From Phymorhynchus buccinoides (Eukaryota > Mollusca > Gastropoda > Neogastropoda > Raphitomidae): a stretch of DNA of 64,000 nt. Position numbers and translations under genes: made by a program. Below are positions 1 through 28,585 of the stretch, piece after piece. The notes below the pieces were generated by a model. The model saw only the letters and a list, made by a program, of their open reading frames with translations. It did no database searches and was not told where the DNA came from. The stretch lies in contig CM065699.1 in NCBI GenBank assembly GCA_017654935.2, positions 15,500,821 through 15,564,820 of the forward strand, in the 5' to 3' direction. The stretch's first letter is position 1. Each line of letters opens with the position of its first letter.

Positions 1-615
1 AAAATCCTTTTGAAATAACGAACATCCGCTTTTTACGAACACATGTTCTACGCCCCAGGATAATTTTATTTACTTGGAAAAATAGCCTATAACGAACTCA
101 GCCTGTGCGATGCGCTGCAAAAACCTAGGCCTTCAAACTCCAAGCTAGAACGTGTTGTCAAGAGGAAGGAAGTTGGAAAATATGAACTGCGCATGCGTGA
201 ACTCATTTAGATTCACACTGGGTCGTCTGCTAGGCCTAGGCTTCCTACAGATCATTCGGTTTCTCAAGGTCGCTTTACAATTCGCGCTCAAAATAAAGAT
301 CGAAAAGTTCGTGAAAGCCAATAACAAACTAAATTTGTGTGATGTGTTGTCACTTAATGGACAAACTTGTTGAAAAGTGTGCCAAAACAGATCAGCGTCA
401 GACAACACTGCTGAACTTCTTCAAGCCTTGTACATCCCGTGATTAAGACAGACGATCCAAACTGGTCAAGTTTATGTTTTCGGTTATCATTGGACTTGAG
501 TGTTTGAACTGTTTTTGTTTTCAACATACATTGTACATGTACATGTATAACGAAATCCTGATACAACGAACTGAGTCTGTGTTCCGTTAAAATTCGTTTT
601 ACCCGGACTCCACTG
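1..615 (+). mobile_element. 3' part of a pogo/Tigger-like DNA transposon
   Basis: The right end reads as a terminal repeat that, on the opposite strand, begins CAGTGGAGTCCGGGTAAAAC and abuts TA at 616-617, the usual arrangement for Tc1/mariner/pogo elements. Just inside lies the tail of a transposase-like reading frame (see next entry). The left end is outside the window or decayed. Family assignment rests on terminus style and the C-terminal peptide only. Confidence 0.55.
357..446 (+). pseudogene. C-terminal transposase remnant with PCNA-binding-like motif
   Basis: A short frame reads MDKLVEKCAK..., then QTTLLNFFKP (from 399), and stops at 444-446. QTTLLNFF fits the PIP-box pattern QxxLxxFF used to bind PCNA, and pogo transposases are known to carry such a motif near the C-terminus. 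Upstream the same frame is closed by stops at 312 and 330, so only the tail survives and no active enzyme is encoded here. The transposon origin is inferred from the adjacent terminal repeat. Confidence 0.45.
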
Positions 616-617
616 TA

Positions 618-1646
618 CTAAGAAACACATCTTTCGCCGACGTTTGCTAAAAATGTTTTGTCGCTACTCCCAAAGTATTTCTTGGCGAACTATCACATGA
701 CTAGCATGGGGTGAATACATTTCTTGTTGTTGATTGGTCCATTAAAGTTTGGTTAAAATAATTTAAAAAATTGACTAATCAGACAAGAGTAATAGTCTTC
801 CGCAAACGTTTTCTAAAGTGTTTCTTAGGCCCCGTTTGGCGTAAGCGTTATTCGCGCGACGACCGTTATCTAGAGAAACTCGACCCTGGACCTCTCACAC
901 AACACTCTCACCCAGGTTGGTAACACTTTGAATTTATTTTTTGGTTGGTCGTTACGTTTGTGGAACATGTACAGTTGAACCCAGAATCACAGAACCAGAT
1001 TTTTTGGGGGTCAATTCGTTGTTTATTGAAAACTGTTCTTTTGTTATTGTTACCATGGTGTTATGTAAACCATGAATGCAACTTCTGCTAAAAAAAAGAA
1101 AAGTGGTCAAGCCTCTGACCATCGATTCCACTGGGGCTCTTGTGAACTCTGGAACCGAGCTTTTTTTTAGATTTTGTTCTTCTTTTTCCTCTTCTTTCTT
1201 TGAACAACCACCATCATCTTTTTTATGGTTCTGTTGTTGTACTAAAGGGGGACTTCTGTCAGGCAGAAAGACTGCAGGCAAAAATGTAGCCGCCCGGATG
1301 GTCGGCCTCGATGTATGGGGGGGGGGGGGGGGGCAGGGGGGGGGGGGGCTGAAGGGATGCAAGGAGGGTAACCCGGTGTGGGAAGGGTAGGCGGGGTTGT
1401 GGATGGATGGATTGGGGAAATGGGTATGAATTGGGGGGGGAGGGGGGGGGGGCGTTGCTTATTTAAATCCAGGACTTGAAGCCTTCCACTGAAGCTGATG
1501 TCACTAGGTGGAAGGGAGTTCCAATCTCCGATGGTCCGAGGAAAGAAAGAGAACTTTGTTAGCCATATTGTTCCCCAATCTGTGACATGAGGGGCCTTAA
1601 ATGAAGGATTAATGGACCTTTTTTTTCCATTTCTGTATAAAACCAG
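618..1646. other. intergenic stretch, no gene seen
   Basis: AT-rich sequence followed by long G homopolymers (1318-1348 and 1434-1452). The segment 1480-1600 resembles other stretches of the window near 43500 and 61430 (a 'gaaggc...tccactc...ggtccgagg' pattern), suggesting a dispersed repeat. No convincing exon. Confidence 0.5.
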
Positions 1647-1815
1647 GTGAGGGATTTCAGCTACCTGCAGTGTGTACGCCGACTCAACCTGTCACACAAC
1701 CAGCTGACCTCCTGCTATATAATACCCCAATTGGGCTCAGTCTTTACAACAATATCGAGGATTGAACCACCTGCCCTGTCTGATCCACCTGGACCTCGGC
1801 CACAACTGTATCCTT
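1647..1815 (+). pseudogene. leucine-rich-repeat exon, apparently frame-disrupted
   Basis: The frame from 1647 gives FSYLQCVRRLNLSHNQLTS, a good LRR consensus (LxLxxNxL). About 65 nt later another frame gives LNHLPCLIHLDLGHNCI, a second repeat, and between them LSLYNN is readable in the third frame. One to two single-base shifts would be needed to join these, and no intron fits the gap. Either this is a decayed LRR gene or the sequence has indel errors. It probably belongs with the terminal exon at 2544-2666. Confidence 0.4.
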
Positions 1816-2543
1816 CAGTTGTTACAATTTTTTTTATGTTACTACGCATTTTTAATCCTTCTGCCTCATTGAAATGGAAGGGTTTTACCATCATCCATGT
1901 CTTGACAAGCATAAAACTTTAAAATCTTATTTATCCATTTGCTTCCGTTGTTGTTTTCATTCCCCAGATTAACCGCTCTGGGGGCACACCCAGTGCCATG
2001 TGAACATTTCGCATGGCCTTGGGTGGGAAGATTACGTGTATGGCTGCTTTTTAAAGGGCCCCGTCACATGGGCGGCCATACTCCGACTTCAGGGGACTTT
2101 GCTCCATTCATGGAGCCACCCACATTCACTCCACCCATGGAGTGACAACAACCAACAATTCTTTACGGCGTGTAGGGAGAACTGCCACTGGTAAAGACAG
2201 CTTCCATTGGACACAGCCGCATCATTTTAATATTGGCCATGGATCAATTTCACTTGCATCATGTACAGACACAGTGAATAGCCAAGGACCCTTGGCCGCA
2301 TTTGCTTCTGTGATAATAATCACATGTGTGAATGATTTTTTTATGAAGGGATGAACATTTTGTTTGCTGCTTCAGTTTGTTTAAATGTAGACAGACATCG
2401 ATTATGATTTTCATTGTTGTTTGGTAGAATCTCAAGTCACCCAGTACAACAAATTAACACAACCCGACATGGTTTTTTTGTTGCAATAATATCCTTAACA
2501 GTGTTCAGCCATCACAACTGTCAACTGCTTGCTGCCTCTGCAG

Positions 2544-2666
2544 ACCTGCCCACAGCTGAAGACATTGAACCTGTCAGGTAACCCTGTGTGTGAAGACCCC
2601 TGCGCTTCTGATCGCCTCAAGGAGGCTCTGCCTTCGGTGGAAGCACAACTACACAAGGACAGCTAG
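2544..2666 (+). CDS. C-terminal exon of a leucine-rich-repeat protein
   Basis: A strong acceptor (gcttgctgcctctgcag, ending 2543) opens a frame TCPQLKTLNLSGNPVCEDPC..., ending SVEAQLHKDS and a TAG at 2664-2666. The pattern LKTLNLSGNPVC followed by a short capping helix (DRLKEALPSVEAQL) is typical of the last repeat and C-cap of small SDS22-like LRR proteins. Forty residues are encoded. Earlier exons are at about 1650-1815 and off the left edge. The family member cannot be named; if the upstream frame breaks are real the gene is dead. Confidence 0.5.
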   Translation, partial: TCPQLKTLNLSGNPVCEDPCASDRLKEALPSVEAQLHKDS

Positions 2667-3027
2667 CCGGTGTGATGTTGTTGAAGAATTGTATGGGTTG
2701 TAGACATTCCGGAATGTGCTGTTATCATTTTGGAGGCATTTGGTTTTCATTTCTGTTTTTGTTTTTGTGGTGGGGGTTATGGTTACCATATTTTCAGAGC
2801 TGATTCTAGAGCGCGGGATTGGTACAATCCCCCGAAAATCTGTTCCTTCCCGCGATAATCGAGTCTTAATGCGGGCCGACTCCCGCACATTTGCAGTACT
2901 GCCCGCTATTTTCACCGATCGCTGCGGGCATGGCGTTCGTCGTCTGCAAAACCTGTTGTCTAGGCTACACAAACTGATCAACCAATCAATCGCGTTCATC
3001 TCATTCATCTTGAATACGAAGATACTT
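2667..3027. other. stretch downstream of the LRR exon
   Basis: Presumed 3' flank of the LRR gene followed by a GC-richer segment (2800-2950) with several gcggg/cccgc words. It loosely resembles the interior of the MITE at 51152-51516 but no ends could be defined. Confidence 0.35.
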
Positions 3028-3164
3028 TTTCCCCAGATTCAGACCCCTGCACCTTATAGTATGACTAATAAAATAGTAAAAAAATATAATAACAAAATCT
3101 GAAATTTGGGTAACATTTGGGGGTGCGCCTTATACAAAGGTGCGCCTTATAGTCCGAAAAATAT
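3028..3164 (-). mobile_element. short MITE, 'CGGACTATAAGGCGC' family, copy 1
   Basis: The segment runs from ttttccccagattcagac to gcgccttatagtccgaaaaa. The same outer blocks in reverse orientation occur at 38728-38850 and, split by another element, at 51109-51590. About 130 bp, no coding capacity, non-autonomous. Confidence 0.6.
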
Positions 3165-3513
3165 GTTAAACGTTTGCTGATGTGACAGCGATAGATGTGT
3201 AATTTTGTTGTTAATGGTGTTTTTATCCAGGAAGTATGTTTACTGTTAAGAGTTTACTTTTTGTCTCAGTGGGGGGGTGTCGGGTGGGGGTGGGGGGTAT
3301 CTGTGTTTCTGATAGACTAAAAAATGATTTTGCCTGCAACCACTCAAGAGTCGGCTAGCAAATGCGATGTTGATTGAGAATTTTTGTGTATCATGCGCTT
3401 CCAAATTCCAGAATATTCAACATGTTTTTTTAGATTGTGTAGAGTTTTAGTTTTTACACATTTTTTAGAAGGGATTAGAACTTTTGGTTATTGGCATGCT
3501 CACTGCAGTGACA

Positions 3514-3936
3514 TTAACTCACTCAGAATGAATGAGCCTGATCCGGCTCATAAGAGTTTGATTTCTGGCGTGTAACCAGCTTTCCAGTGTGACGTCATAA
3601 CCTACTTTCAGTTTGCTTTGACCTTGCCTCTCTTGAAATTAACCAATCATTGCATAGTTTACATTCAGCTTTGGTTGTAGAGGGGGGTCGAAGATCGGAA
3701 TGTGAAATTTTCCTTCTTTCTTTGTCACATGTGTTAGCCATTTTTGTCAATAGGAGACAAACGACGAAGGTATGGAATCTGATAGTTTACGATCGTTTAG
3801 TGCATGGTGTTAGTAATCTTATCTAAAAATATCAGTCCATAACTTTCCATAACTTTTTTGTGTTGAGTGTTTCCTAACCTAGTCAAACCTAGTCCAGTTG
3901 TATAGGCAAACAACTCGCCAGTGCCGAGTGAGTCAA
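3514..3936. mobile_element. TTAA-flanked non-autonomous element (CTCACTC termini), copy 1
   Basis: Starts TTAA-CTCACTCAG and ends GAGTGAG-TCAA, the latter a one-base-degraded TTAA. The interior (ccaatcattg..., ggtatggaatctgat..., gtgcatggtgt) matches the copy at 41691-42164. TTAA duplication is the hallmark of piggyBac and a few other superfamilies. No transposase is present. Confidence 0.6.
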
Positions 3937-4438
3937 TAATCGTGTTTTTTGTAAAAAGAAATAAAGAAAGTCATTTTAAGTGTTATAATTAAAAAATCTA
4001 AATGCAAATCTTGTATCTGTACTAAGTCATGTTCCTATGACTGTTGAATATTGTGTTATAAAATAATTCCTTGTTTTAAATCTAAATGCAGTTGCCATCT
4101 ATGTACTGTTTAGTTTACTAATTTTGTTAAATTTTATCCAAAATATGTCACTTTTCTTAAAGCATCTATTTTATCCTCAATTTGTCTTTGGGCAATGGCG
4201 ACTTTTGAATATTGTGATATGGGTTGATAAAATAGTGAGTTGAAACGGAAAGTTAAGACTAGTATTGTTTTGAACATCTTTTAAACTACGCTTAATGCTT
4301 GGCATTTTTGTTTCCATGCAATGTTGTGAACTTTGTGCTGTGAAGATTACAGACACTTTTCCCTATGTATGATTCTTCTTCACTGTTTAGCTGTTACACA
4401 GCTGGGCCAGGGAAGGGCAATAGATGGGGTAGAATGTG
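3937..4438. other. AT-rich intergenic stretch
   Basis: No open frame with splice signals, no structured repeat recognised. Confidence 0.5.
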
Positions 4439-4833
4439 TTAACTCATTCGCATCGCGCAACGATTTTGAATTATTGAAAAAACCTCACAAATCACTCCAG
4501 CCATACACACAAACAAAACATACATAAACAAAAGGAGAAATGAAGGAAGATTACAGGTTTTTACTTCAGGTTTAGACATAGGGAAGTGGTAGATCAGATT
4601 ATATATATAGACTTTATTATAGAAAAACTCCACACCAATTGGTTACCCCACAACAAACCACTACAAAAGCAAAGTCAGAGGCAAAATTGTGGTCTAAGGG
4701 AGCGAAGTGAGTTTAGAAGTGACCAAGGTATGGTGTGCACACAGATTTACTCCCCTTGAAGCAAATGCATCAAATTGACAGCTACCTATTAATTCCAGAC
4801 ATGTATAAGGCCGGAACGACTTGAATGAGTTAA
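4439..4833. mobile_element. TTAA-flanked non-autonomous element (CTCATTC termini)
   Basis: TTAA at 4439-4442 followed by CTCATTCGCATCGCG; at the other end GAATGAG then TTAA at 4830-4833. The roughly 7-bp terminal repeat is related to the CTCACTC elements of this window. It is 395 bp long with no coding capacity. Confidence 0.55.
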
Positions 4834-5409
4834 TGTGCTGTGTTGCAAGCATTGCAAAAATTATGAATGTATACTTTTTTTTTAAGCTGGATGAAGCATG
4901 GCTGAATGTGTTGATTTGACTGACAGTTGTAGAAAATCTGTTCATGAACTTTGCATTAACAAATTATCATGTTTATTTTTTAGTTGTCTGTTGCTCAAAA
5001 ATCAATTTGCCCTTCGATCTATCCTCACAATACTTTTTCAACCACTGCACATCCCTCTGCGGGGATACCGGGGGAACTTTCATATAAACAGTTCCCCCAC
5101 CTTCTGCAAGTTCTGTGCTTGTAACTTCCTGGATTCTGTCGCTCTCTTGACTCTGCCTTTTCCCTTAGCTTACTGCCATCTACTATCCTTCTGCCTTACA
5201 GGTCCATTCTCCTGCCTTTGTTCTAGAAACTCTTATAAAGATTTTCTCCAGTGATGATGCTGGGCCTAACTATTTCTTAGGCGCAAAACGGCAGCATGAT
5301 GCATCTGTGCTCATATGACAGAAAACTGTCTGAATGATTGATAAAGAACCACTGCACAGAATGACTTCAAATTCTATATTGTATGCAACACCCTTGTAAT
5401 ACTATTTAT
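4834..5409. other. intergenic stretch
   Basis: An open frame of 118 codons (4898-5254) lacks family similarity and has ordinary composition; probably chance. Nothing else recognised. Confidence 0.4.
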
Positions 5410-5772
5410 TGGGTATTTTATAGTCACAGAGCGTCTGTGAAATTCGGATTGCTCCCACCTGGAGAGCGTGTCGCAGCTAGAGGCACACCACCCATTTTTA
5501 TTTATTTAATGGGTTTTTTGCATGCGATATTTGTGTGACTGATGAGGAAGGAAAGGGGGGGGACCAAATGACTTTTTCGTTGCCACTGGGTTTAATGTGT
5601 GCTAAGTGCATGGGCACATGGGACCTCAGTTCATCGTCTCATCCGAAAGACTCCACGTTCAGACCATAAGGCCTAGTGCAGAGTGAGAGGAAAAATCCCC
5701 TGTACCCAGGTTCAAACTCGGGTTTATCTTGCACGAGGCGAACACGTTACCTCTGTGCCACTCTACACTAAT
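5410..5772 (-). mobile_element. tRNA-derived SINE, full-length copy 1
   Basis: On the minus strand the element starts with agagtggcacagaggtaac..., a tRNA-like A box, and then a B-box-like cgagtttgaacctgg. A body shared with 17107-17465 follows, ending with ctgtgactataaaatacccaa. These are the internal promoter elements of RNA polymerase III. The copy has small indels relative to copy 2. Confidence 0.75.
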
Positions 5773-6571
5773 GATCATCATCAACTTTATTGAATAAGCT
5801 GAGGTGGGTTAACGACAATGAATGCAAATCTCACAAATGCTGCTACTTCTGACCTAACAAATAAGTGGTTTAAACAAATCTTTATTCCTTTGAAAACGAT
5901 CAAACAGAAAGACAATTAGAGCAACAACAAGCTTGAAGCTTATACTGTGCTCCTTAAATTATCATCATAGTTGCACAAATGACAAATATAAGTGCCGTTG
6001 TTTATGAGGAAATTGTGCACTTGGGATTTGTGTGTTCACCATTTTCACCGTACAAACAAGCATGTGCACAGTGTTCAGATAATGAAAACCGTCGTCTCAA
6101 TGCATCAGGATTTGCTTCATCCGGCCTGTGTTTGTGTGGATGTACAAGTGTGAAGGATCTTAGATATGTTTATAATTTTGGTGAATACTGTGATTCATAC
6201 CATGATGGGGTTACCATCTTAATGATTTTGTGTTCAAATACTTGCGTAACTGTGAACAATTTGTACTGTGAGATTGAAGTAAATGTGTCAGGATTATCAG
6301 GATTGTAGTTCATAATTTCTGGTAGTCCAAATATAATACTTGTCTATAATTATCAATAGTATGAACTTTGCTTGCTTATAATTTATTTCTCTCCATTGTA
6401 GGTAGGATCACACACCTGGGTATTCTTGTAAATTGTGAATTTAAACATTAACAAATTTTAATCTTTGTCTGTTTATAATTGTGTCAGTAAAATTAAACCA
6501 TGCAACAATTTTCTCCCACCAGTTTGTTTGTTTTTCGTGTGTTTTTAAAAATGTTGCAATCCATTTGTAAT
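5773..6571. other. AT-rich intergenic stretch
   Basis: Contains an open frame of 109 codons (5979-6308) with no recognisable domain and no splice context; not called as a gene. Confidence 0.4.
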
Positions 6572-6803
6572 TATTATGTATGCAATTTGAAAGAATTGAT
6601 GTTGGTTTAAACATTACCTTATTTCAAATTTAGTATGCAAAATTGAAGGCTTGTATGATTGTTGAGTAAAAGCTAAGCAATTATTAGTATTATGTATGCC
6701 ATTTGAAAGAATTGATGTTGGTTTAAAACATTACCTTATTTCAAATTTAGTATGCAAAATTGAAGGCTTGTATGGTTGGTGAGTAAAAGCTAAGCAATTA
6801 TTC
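6572..6803 (+). repeat. direct tandem duplication, about 116 bp x 2
   Basis: The block from ttatgtatgcaatttgaaag to gtaaaagctaagcaattatt occurs twice in a row with only a few differences, so it is a young duplication. Confidence 0.85.
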
Positions 6804-7713
6804 CTCAGAAATGTGTCTGTTTCTTATTTTAAATGCTCAGCAGATATGCTTCAAATTAACTATGTGGGATATTTCCTGTCTGTCTGTTTTTATTTGAAAC
6901 CAGTTACTTACAGCTGCTTATCAATGTCAAACCAATCATAATTCATATTTAGTACATCTTTACTGCAAAATTGTCATTAAAGGGTGTGGGTTTTTTCTTC
7001 GTAAATGTTCTTCCGTTTTAACCACGAATTACGCATCATTTGTAATAATCAGCTTGATTCTCTCTGTGTGCGTATATGTGTGTGTAATTTAAGCAAGTCA
7101 AGTTTGTTTGTTTTTAAACTAAGCAAACTTTGGTGGTTGTTTTTTGTGTGTGTTTTTAACATTTATTTCAAGCCATAAGCGAAGCAAACTTTTTTTCTCT
7201 CCCAACATTCCTTTCAAGCCACCACTAACTCGGGACACTCATTTGTGCAATCCTCTTGGCGTGTATTTCCCGGGAACAGTATAAAAATCACAACTCACAA
7301 CAATCCTAAATCATTTCTTTTTCAAGTTGAACACAGAAGCATTGTATATAGATTTACTCAGCATTCTCACAATCCAAGAAATAAAAATCTTTTAAAAAAA
7401 TGATGCTGTGATGCTATCACCAGTAATTTAATTCAAAACAAACAAACAAGCATTTGTATTTAAAATAATCTGAATAAAATGATTAGACTGGCAGAAACAA
7501 ATACATTCCTTTTAGAAAATTAACGAGATTGGATTGAATAATCAACATGTATAAAAAAGACAAGGGATTGGATGAAAACTAAATTCCTAACAAAAACAAT
7601 GTAGAACAACAAGGCATCTATAATCAAAGAAATGGCAAAAACAAAGAGCATTGACCTGCCTTGTTAAGATGAAAAAGCTGGTCACGGACAGCAATGCAAA
7701 GCCATTCGTCTAC
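6804..7713. other. AT-rich intergenic stretch 3' of AHCY
   Basis: No genes. TTTATT words near 7163 and 6890 (AATAAA on the minus strand) are possible distal polyadenylation signals for AHCY but lie at least 1.5 kb past its stop codon, so this is weak. Confidence 0.3.
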
Positions 7714-8507
7714 TCAGAGCCACAACCACACATCTCCAAAAGGACTAAATAATTATTTGAGTTGGATATACTTGGCAGAAAAAGTTAAAGACCGCTTTCT
7801 GTTGTTCACTTTCTAGGAGAAAAAGCACAATTTTTCATGTAAGAAAATGGGCGCCATTTTGCCAATCCTGTAAAAAAAAAAAAAAAAAAAATAAATGCAG
7901 TGAAATTCTTGTGCTGCTTATTGAGACATCACTGATGATAATTCAATTGAGTTTTGCTCACAGAAATATGTAAAAACACATGATTATTAGGAAAGGAGCA
8001 ATGCCACTCCATAAAAAATGTATCAGTTGCACAGTGGTGGTTAACTTCTTCTGCCTAGCATATACGCATGGCTGGCTGTCATTTCCAACTATGACTGCCA
8101 GATAGCAGAAGGCGCAGCAGCTATTCCGGCGGGCTGGGCTAAAAAAATTTCATATTGGAGAAGCCTTGGCCCAGGGTACATCCCCACTCTAGAGCATATA
8201 TGCCGAGAGTTAAAAGCCCAAAGATGTTTCATGCTGCTCAGGTAAAAGCCAGAAAATACCATCAGCTTTCTCTGTTCTGTTAAGGTCTGTGTACATACAC
8301 ATTAACACTATTTTGAAGATATTTCTATTTCCCCATGGCAACACAGTGATAGCCCACTCTTGATAATGACTTACAGCTCACTGTGTTGCCATGGGGAAAT
8401 AGTGATATATCTTGTGAATAGTGTTAACGTGTACACAGACCTTTAGCAGTATTACTCTCTGGCTTTCACCCAAGACGGCTTAACCCTCTGTGTGGTTGTG
8501 GCTCTGA
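7714..8507. mobile_element. non-autonomous DNA element with 19-bp TIRs
   Basis: The left end TCAGAGCCACAACCACACA (7714-7732) is repeated inverted at 8489-8507. The interior has an A-run and no coding frame. A smaller MITE (8283-8442) is nested inside. Superfamily unknown; no clear target duplication seen. Confidence 0.6.
8283..8442. mobile_element. hairpin MITE with TTA target duplication (PIF/Harbinger-like)
   Basis: The two halves are near-perfect inverted repeats (AGGTCTGTGTAC... to ...GTACACAGACCT), including the shared block tttccccatggcaacacagtga. TTA flanks both sides (8280-8282, 8443-8445). A 3-bp TWA duplication is typical of PIF/Harbinger elements. It is nested in the element at 7714-8507. 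Confidence 0.7.
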
Positions 8508-8672
8508 ATAAACTCAAAAACAAAACAATCTTATGGCTGTCAAAATCTGAAAACGGTGAACACGGGATAGTTTTTGCACAGCCAGCGTTTTTGAACCGCG
8601 TTTATCGTGGTTGACCTGGGTTGATGCGTGGACGCCGGTGGCGTTTTTAGGGTGGGTGGCGTCTAGCACTAG

Positions 8673-25379
<16,707 letters not shown>

Positions 25380-25519
25380 GTACGCGTTATTGTGTGTGTT
25401 TCTTCTCAGGCCTTTAGCCTTTTCTTCCGGCATCATCGATAATTAAGTGGTTGAACCTCCATGGTTCTGCGGCAAAAAAATAAAAAGGTTCATTGTGGCC
25501 TCGTACAGTGAAGAAGAAG

Positions 25520-25721
<202 letters not shown>

Positions 25722-25918
25722 TTAGGTCGTAGGTTTTCTGATTTTGTCGCCTCCACTATAACAAAAAAATAAATAGAGCTGAGAACCGGTTAAAAAATCT
25801 GAACAGGTTTTTCGCTTTGAATCGTTTGTTTTTTACCAGTACTCACACCAGTACTAGTACTGTTTTAGTTAGCAAACACAATTATGTTTCAGAATGTTCA
25901 CACAATTTGCCCACTGCC

Positions 25919-25961
<43 letters not shown>

Positions 25962-26339
25962 CAGAGAGAAAATGGCAAAGCATTTTATTTAATCGAAAGA
26001 AGAACATGAGATAGAGAGAAGGGGGGGGGGGAGGTCCACCCAGCCCTGGAATTGGAAAAATGAAATAAATGGAGTGAGATAGATAACAAAAATGGACATT
26101 GAGAAACGGAATAAAACGTAAATTATCTCGCCTAACGTATTTTGCCCCCAAATAAAACAGCCAATTTCCTGTCTGTTTGTACAAGAATGCAATAACACAA
26201 GTTACATCATGAAGAGATAAAAAGAGAGAGAGAGAGAGACTCCTCATCAGAGAGAGAGAGAGAGTAAGATAGAAGATAAACAAATCAAGTTAAAACATCA
26301 AAAGTACCTCAAACGTTTTATATGATTTTCACATCTTTA
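25722..26339. other. intergenic stretch with short GA tracts
   Basis: (GA)n/(CAGAGA)n at 25918-25967 and small GA patches near 26225-26265. No gene. Confidence 0.5.
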
Positions 26340-27394
26340 TCAAAGAAAGGTGGGGTCAGGGGTGTAGTTAAAAATACAGTATTCATAGGGAAACCAATTA
26401 ATCTCTGCAAAAGCAATACGTCATATTGTGGTTGGAGTTTGAAGTAATGGTGCTTTTCTGCTTCACAACGTTGTTAAGGAACTTCCAGAATAATCAAACC
26501 TGTAGCGGGTTGATCTTGAATTAAAAAAAGAAAAGTTCTAATTTTGGACATAACAAGATGTTAGTATAAATGGATTGAGAAATTCTGTCACAATGGAATT
26601 AAAAATTGGACACACAAACACATTGATTATTCTAAACATCACACACAGCTTTCTCTATCTCTCTTTGTCTGTCTCTCTCTCTCTTTCTCTCTCTCTGTAA
26701 TCTTGAAAAGTTAGAGTGTCATTTTAGGAGGACTGCTTTAAGGGCTCGCTTATGATACATTGATTAAGGCCTAATGTGTTAAAATTACTTGAATCGAAGA
26801 GTGTAGAGGCGTAATCTATGTGTAATTGAATACATGATAAAATATGCGGGCATCGAGATTAAGAAAGTTTTTGTTTTTAGAGAGGAGGAAGACTGGCTGT
26901 GAGACTCCAGGGCTCAAACTACTAATATGGGGAGACCACTTGAAGATTATTGTCTAAGGTAACCATCTAACTACTTTGTGAGAACATTACGTACTTGAAT
27001 TTTTTTATTACCCCGCCATGTGCGCAGCCACACTCTGACTTCGTCGGGATTGTCGTGAGTTACTGCATGACTTTGATGTTTTGCTTCATTCAATGTCATG
27101 TGCTTAAGACAATCCCCATTCAACTATGCTGATCATACATTTTGATGTAGCCTTAAAGTTCTAGCCTGATGTCAATTGATCTGGACACAGCCTTATACGT
27201 ATCAAGGCAAAGAAACAATTGTCATATTTAAGAAAAAGATATTGACAGTAAATCATCCTCATTTTTTAGGGGTCAATAACATCTTACCACCAAGTACTAT
27301 ATTTGAAAGAAAAAAGATCGAGTGGGTATGTGGAAGGAGACATGATACGATCAACATAACATTCTTGAAACATTGACACATTGAAATTGAACGA

Positions 27395-27460
27395 AGGGGG
27401 AATACTCTCAGTAGTAGATTATGGTCGATTACATCAAATGCTTTGGCGAAGTCTGGTAAA
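27395..27460 (-). pseudogene. LINE reverse-transcriptase fragment
   Basis: The minus strand reads LPDFAKAFDVIDHNLLLRV, matching the conserved DFSKAFDxVxHxxLL motif of non-LTR reverse transcriptases. Only about 20 residues survive, next to a later MITE insertion. Confidence 0.65.
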
Positions 27461-27676
27461 GGAAGACGGGGTAAAAAGCGCATGGGCGGGTAAGCAAGCC
27501 ATTGGTCAATTATCTCATTAGTCAAAGCAAATTTCAAGAGTCATTTGCCCATGAGACAGAGCGTTAATGTATTAGCAATCATCATGGGCAAATTTGACTG
27601 AAATTTTCTTTATTTCATGAGATAATTGGGGTGGGCTTCTTACCCGCCCATGCGCTTTTTACCCCGTCTTCCTCTA
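27459..27676. mobile_element. hairpin MITE, 'GACGGGGTAAAAAG' family, copy 1
   Basis: Arms ggaagacggggtaaaaagcg... and ...cgctttttaccccgtcttcc are inverted copies of ~100 bp with a short loop. A more perfect relative is at 61511-61725; a scrap (catgggcgggtaa) occurs near 32035. Confidence 0.8.
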
Positions 27677-28009
27677 ACCATCTAGCAATGCGTGGATAAG
27701 ACTGAGCCAAAGTGAGACAAACAAAGCATCATTCTCAACAAAAAATGTGCCAAGTTCGCCTTTATGACCATGCATTCACCCACACAATACACATCAACAA
27801 TGGTGGAGAGGACGACATACATTTCGTTATCTCCTCTCTTGGCCTCACTATTTCATTATTTGATTGACACATTGAACATTTTAGACTGTGACATGCCCAT
27901 ATTCGGTAGAGAAAAAAAACAGAGACTCACATTCAGAAACGGCACGTTTCTTATCTCTTCTAACGTATTTTCTGTATTCCCAGGCCAAACTCCAATTTTC
28001 TGATCTGTC

Positions 28010-28200
28010 CTGAGGGCGAAGTCCGCTGTCTGGCAGTTCCTCGATCGGCGCTTCAATGAGTCCCCAAAGCTTCTCTTGAAGCACCAGTCCCCTCTGGCCA
28101 GGATCGCAGAACCAGTAGCTGAGGATGGACCCCTTTGAGGCTGATATGAGGGCCCGGCGATGTCTCTGCCTGGTTCCGAACAGGACGAGCACCATCAAAC
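28010..28200 (-). other. duplicated block with shared ORF start, copy 1
   Basis: The minus strand opens with MVLVLFGTRQRHRRALISAS then KGSILSYWFCDPGQRGLVLQ. The same block at 29655-29865 (copy 2) diverges after VLQ through indels. The conserved stretch may be an old exon or part of a repeat; no domain recognised. Confidence 0.3.
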
Positions 28201-28550
28201 GTTTTAATCATTAGACCATCTAAGCGTATCAAAGAAAGGTGGGGTTGCCGGGTGTAGTTAAAAATACAGTAATCATAGGGAAAACAATTAAACTCAAAAG
28301 CAAAACGTCATATTGTGGTTTCCGTTGAAGGATGGTGGCACATAGTTCACAACGTAATGAAACAACTTTCAGAATAATCAAATCTGTAGCGGGGTGATCA
28401 GGAATTAAAAAATGTAGAAAAGTCATAATTATGTACATGAACAGATGAGGGAAATGGAAGGAGAAAATCTGTTATGGAAGTAAAAATTGTTATTTTATGA
28501 TGCACACACACTGTATTTCAGTCACACACATCTCTGTCACACACTGTGTG

Positions 28551-28585
<35 letters not shown>

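Noticed and set aside
4898..6308. Open frames of 118 and 109 codons
   Set aside because: No family similarity, no coherent splice context, ordinary AT-rich composition.
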